From CAYYJM01 sp964471755 (GTDB lineage Bacteria > Planctomycetota > Planctomycetia > Gemmatales > Gemmataceae), in NCBI GenBank assembly GCA_964471755.1, contig CAYYJM010000337.1, positions 1 to 5,979 of the forward strand: a DNA stretch of 5,979 nucleotides. Reading direction: 5' to 3'. Each line of letters begins with the position of its first letter. The stretch's first letter is position 1. The notes beneath the pieces were generated by a model. It saw nothing but the letters and a program-made list of their open reading frames with translations. It searched no databases and was not told the DNA's origin. Made by a program: the position numbers and the translations under genes. Positions 3,783 to 5,979 of this stretch are shown piece by piece.

Positions 3783-5979
3783 TTACCCCGGAGCGAACCG
3801 TTCCTGCAACGAACAGACGGTCCACTCGTGCTGGGCCTGTAGAGCCCGACAGGCATCGACCGCCGCCAGGGCGGCCGACAGCGTCGTGATGACCGTCACG
3901 CCCTGAGCGACCGCCGTCGTCCGGATGCGGATTTCGTCGGCCCGTGTGTCGTGTCCCGACGGCGTGTTGATCACCAGGGCGATGTCGCCGTTGAGCAGGA
4001 AGTCGATCAGGTTCGGTCGGCCTTCCTGCAACTTCGGCACCTCCTCGACGGCGATGTTCGCCGTCCGCAGCACCCGCGCCGTGCCGCGCGTCGCGATCAG
4101 TTGAAAGCCGAGTTGGGCCAGACCCGCCCCGACGGCGACGATGTCGGGCTTGTCCCGGTCGGCGACCGACAGGAACACCCGGCCACTGGTCGGTAGAGCC
4201 GTGTTCGCCGCCAACTGGCTCTTGGCGAACGCCATCGGGAACGTGTCGGCGATGCCCATCACCTCGCCGGTCGAGCGCATCTCCGGGCCGAGCAGAATGT
4301 CCACGCCGTGGAACTTGTTGAACGGGAAGACGCTCTCCTTGACCGAGAAGTGCCGGGGAATCACCTCCTCGGTCAGGCCCAGTTCGTCGAGCTTCTTGCC
4401 GGCCATGACCAGGGCCGCCGCCCGGGCCAGCGCGATGCCGGTCGCCTTCGACACGAACGGCACTGTTCGGCTCGCCCGAGGGTTGACCTCCAGAACGAAG
4501 ACCTCCGGCGCGGTCTGCGGCGTCAGGCCGCGCACCCCGGTCACGGCGAACTGCACGTTCATCAGCCCCTGGACCTTCAGTTCCAGGGCCATCGCTCGCG
4601 TCTGCCGCTTGATCTCGTCGATCACCGCACGCGGCAGACTGTACGGCGGCAGAACCGAGGCCGAGTCGCCCGAATGGATGCCGGCCTCCTCGATGTGCTG
4701 CATCACGCCACCGATCAGCACCCGCTCGCCATCGGCCAGGCAGTCCACGTCAACCTCGACGGCCGACTGAAGGAACTTGTCGATCAGCAGCGGCTTGGCC
4801 GTCGAGACCTCGATCGCCTGCTGCGTGTAGCGGTTCAGCTCGTCCTCGTCATAGACGATGGCCATGCCGCGACCACCCAGGACGTAGCTGGGTCGGACCA
4901 GCACCGGGAAGCCGATCTTGCGGGCCATGAACAGGGCCTGCTGCATCTCCGACGCGGAGTCGTTCGGCGGCTGCTTGAGCCCCAACCGTGTGACGAGATC
5001 CTGGAACCGATTGCGATTCTCGGCGATGTCGATGCTCTCGACGCTCGTGCCGATGATCGGTGCCCCGGCCGCCTCCAGGCCACGAGCCAGGTTCAACGGC
5101 GTCTGTCCGCCGNNNNNNNNNNAGACCGTCTCCGGGTTCGAGTTGACCATGATGGTCTCGAACCCGGCCTCACGCAGGGCGAAGGCGGCCTGGCAGCAGC
5201 AGTAGTCGAACTCGATCCCCTGGCCGATGCGGTTGGGACCGCCGCCGAGGATCATGATCCGTTCCTTGCCCGTCGTCGGCACCGTCTCGTCGTCGAGTTC
5301 GCTGACCAGCGTACCATCTTCGCCGACGCGCTCGCTGGGCCGTTCGTAGGTCGAGTAGTAGTAGGGCGTGAACGCCTCGAACTCGGCCGCGCAGGTGTCC
5401 ACCCGCTTGAAGACCGGCACGACACCGAGACTCTGCCGGACGCGGCGGACCTCGCGCTCGTTGGTCTTCCACAGCTGGCCGAGCTGATGATCGGAGTAGC
5501 CGGCCTGCTTCGCCGTCCACATCAGGTCACGCAGCAACTCGGGCTGATCGCGGAAGGTCGTCGCCGCCTCGGCCAACGGCTTCTCCAGCGCGACGATCTC
5601 TTCGAGATTGCGCAGGAACCACGGGTCGATCTTCGTGTGTCGGTGGATCTCTTCGACCGACAGGCCGGCCTTGAAGGCGTAGCGGATGTACCAGATGCGC
5701 TCGGCCATCGGCTTGGCCAGTCGGCGGATGATCTCCGGCTCGGTCGGCTGGTTCGGCGTGCCCCACAGGTCGGCCCGGTCGCAGCCCAGGCCGAAGCGGC
5801 CCGTCTCCAGGCCGCGCAGCGCCTTTTGCAGCGACTCCTTGAACGTTCGGCCGATCGCCATCGTCTCGCCGACCGACTTCATCTGCGTCGTCAGGGTCGG
5901 GTCGGCCTGGGGGAACTTCTCGAACGCCCAGCGCGGCACCTTGGTCACGACGTAATCGATCGTCGGCTCAAAGCAGGCC
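3783..5979 (-). CDS. carB: Carbamoyl-phosphate synthase large subunit, 3' two-thirds (partial, with assembly gap)
   Basis: CarB makes carbamoyl phosphate from bicarbonate, ATP and the ammonia released from glutamine by CarA, for pyrimidine and arginine synthesis in the cytoplasm. The frame stays open to the right edge: upstream of GTG 5948 it reads ACFEPTIDYV, conserved CarB sequence. The apparent start there is therefore false, and roughly the first 380 residues lie outside. Counting from that GTG as residue 1, the oligomerisation region covers about 30-190 (TTQMKSVGETMAIGR, RVDTCAAEF). The second synthetase half covers about 228-585, with ILGGGPNRIGQGIEFDYCC (233-251), the ATP-grasp glycine loop RPSYVLGGRGM (352-362), HSGDSA (425-430) and LEVNPRASRTVPFVSKATG (486-504). 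The MGS-like allosteric domain covers about 588-721 (NTPSG at 661-665). Relative to E. coli there are small insertions before ILGGGPNR and before LEVNPR. Ten N at 5113-5122 hide about 36 codons. The stop is TAA at 3783-3785. Confidence 0.97.
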   Translation of the reverse strand, partial: ACFEPTIDYVVTKVPRWAFEKFPQADPTLTTQMKSVGETMAIGRTFKESLQKALRGLETGRFGLGCDRADLWGTPNQPTEPEIIRRLAKPMAERIWYIRYAFKAGLSVEEIHRHTKIDPWFLRNLEEIVALEKPLAEAATTFRDQPELLRDLMWTAKQAGYSDHQLGQLWKTNEREVRRVRQSLGVVPVFKRVDTCAAEFEAFTPYYYSTYERPSERVGEDGTLVSELDDETVPTTGKERIMILGGGPNRIGQGIEFDYCCCQAAFALREAGFETIMVNSNPETVXXXXGGQTPLNLARGLEAAGAPIIGTSVESIDIAENRNRFQDLVTRLGLKQPPNDSASEMQQALFMARKIGFPVLVRPSYVLGGRGMAIVYDEDELNRYTQQAIEVSTAKPLLIDKFLQSAVEVDVDCLADGERVLIGGVMQHIEEAGIHSGDSASVLPPYSLPRAVIDEIKRQTRAMALELKVQGLMNVQFAVTGVRGLTPQTAPEVFVLEVNPRASRTVPFVSKATGIALARAAALVMAGKKLDELGLTEEVIPRHFSVKESVFPFNKFHGVDILLGPEMRSTGEVMGIADTFPMAFAKSQLAANTALPTSGRVFLSVADRDKPDIVAVGAGLAQLGFQLIATRGTARVLRTANIAVEEVPKLQEGRPNLIDFLLNGDIALVINTPSGHDTRADEIRIRTTAVAQGVTVITTLSAALAAVDACRALQAQHEWTVCSLQERFAPG
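5113..5122. other. Assembly gap (10 N) inside carB
   Basis: Ten undetermined bases interrupt carB between the conserved NPETV and GGQTPL. In E. coli CarB these two motifs are separated by 36 residues, from STDYDTSDR to VIVQY, but here only four codons separate them. The flanking bases fit this gap: the minus-strand base before the N run is T (as in a Ser codon) and the base after it is C (as in a Tyr TAC). The gap therefore stands for about 106 real bases, not 10. The difference of 96 is a multiple of three, so the frame continues across it. Confidence 0.9.

Noticed and set aside
3171..3842. Plus-strand open frame of 223 codons crossing the transporter gene, the spacer and the carB end
   Set aside because: It spans two minus-strand genes and their spacer, has no ribosome site or motif that I can see, and fits chance openness in GC-rich sequence.
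5946..5948. GTG at 5948 as the start of carB
   Set aside because: The frame continues upstream to the window edge with conserved CarB residues (CFEPTIDYV), and the whole N-terminal synthetase half would be missing. It is an internal Val codon.

Overview
The window is GC-rich bacterial DNA. The codon use, the low-homology spacer regions and the style of CarB (extra loops relative to the E. coli enzyme) suggest a planctomycete or a similar high-GC environmental bacterium. This is an impression from the proteins and was not tested by a search. A run of 10 N inside carB shows that the window comes from a scaffolded draft or metagenome assembly.

Layout. One strongly supported gene set lies on the minus strand and reads from right to left. 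First comes the 3' two-thirds of carB (large subunit of carbamoyl-phosphate synthase, 3783-5979, its start lying beyond the right edge). After a spacer of about 117 bases comes a polar amino-acid ABC importer of two genes: a substrate-binding protein fused to its permease (2166-3665 or 3695), then its ATPase (1391-2149) after 16 bases. Thirty bases further is a polytopic membrane protein resembling the DoxX/MauE/HTTM families (149-1360). On the plus strand only the last 35 codons of one gene are visible (1-110), and it converges on the membrane-protein gene.

The two convergent genes meet in a perfect 29-bp inverted repeat (99-127 and 146-174) built mainly from three copies of the heptamer ATGAACG in each arm. 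Both stop codons lie inside this structure. Each arm, read in the direction of the gene that enters it, gives TGA in all three frames, so the element is a hairpin combined with a three-frame stop. It is the most unusual object in the window.

How the genes work together. The fused binding protein/permease and the ATPase are enough for a complete importer, presumably as a homodimeric permease with two ATPases. The membrane protein is probably co-transcribed with it, but no functional link is evident. CarB makes carbamoyl phosphate for arginine and pyrimidine synthesis and is likely a separate unit, as a weak promoter candidate lies between it and the transporter. I found no convincing new multi-gene system, RNA gene, CRISPR array or transposase.
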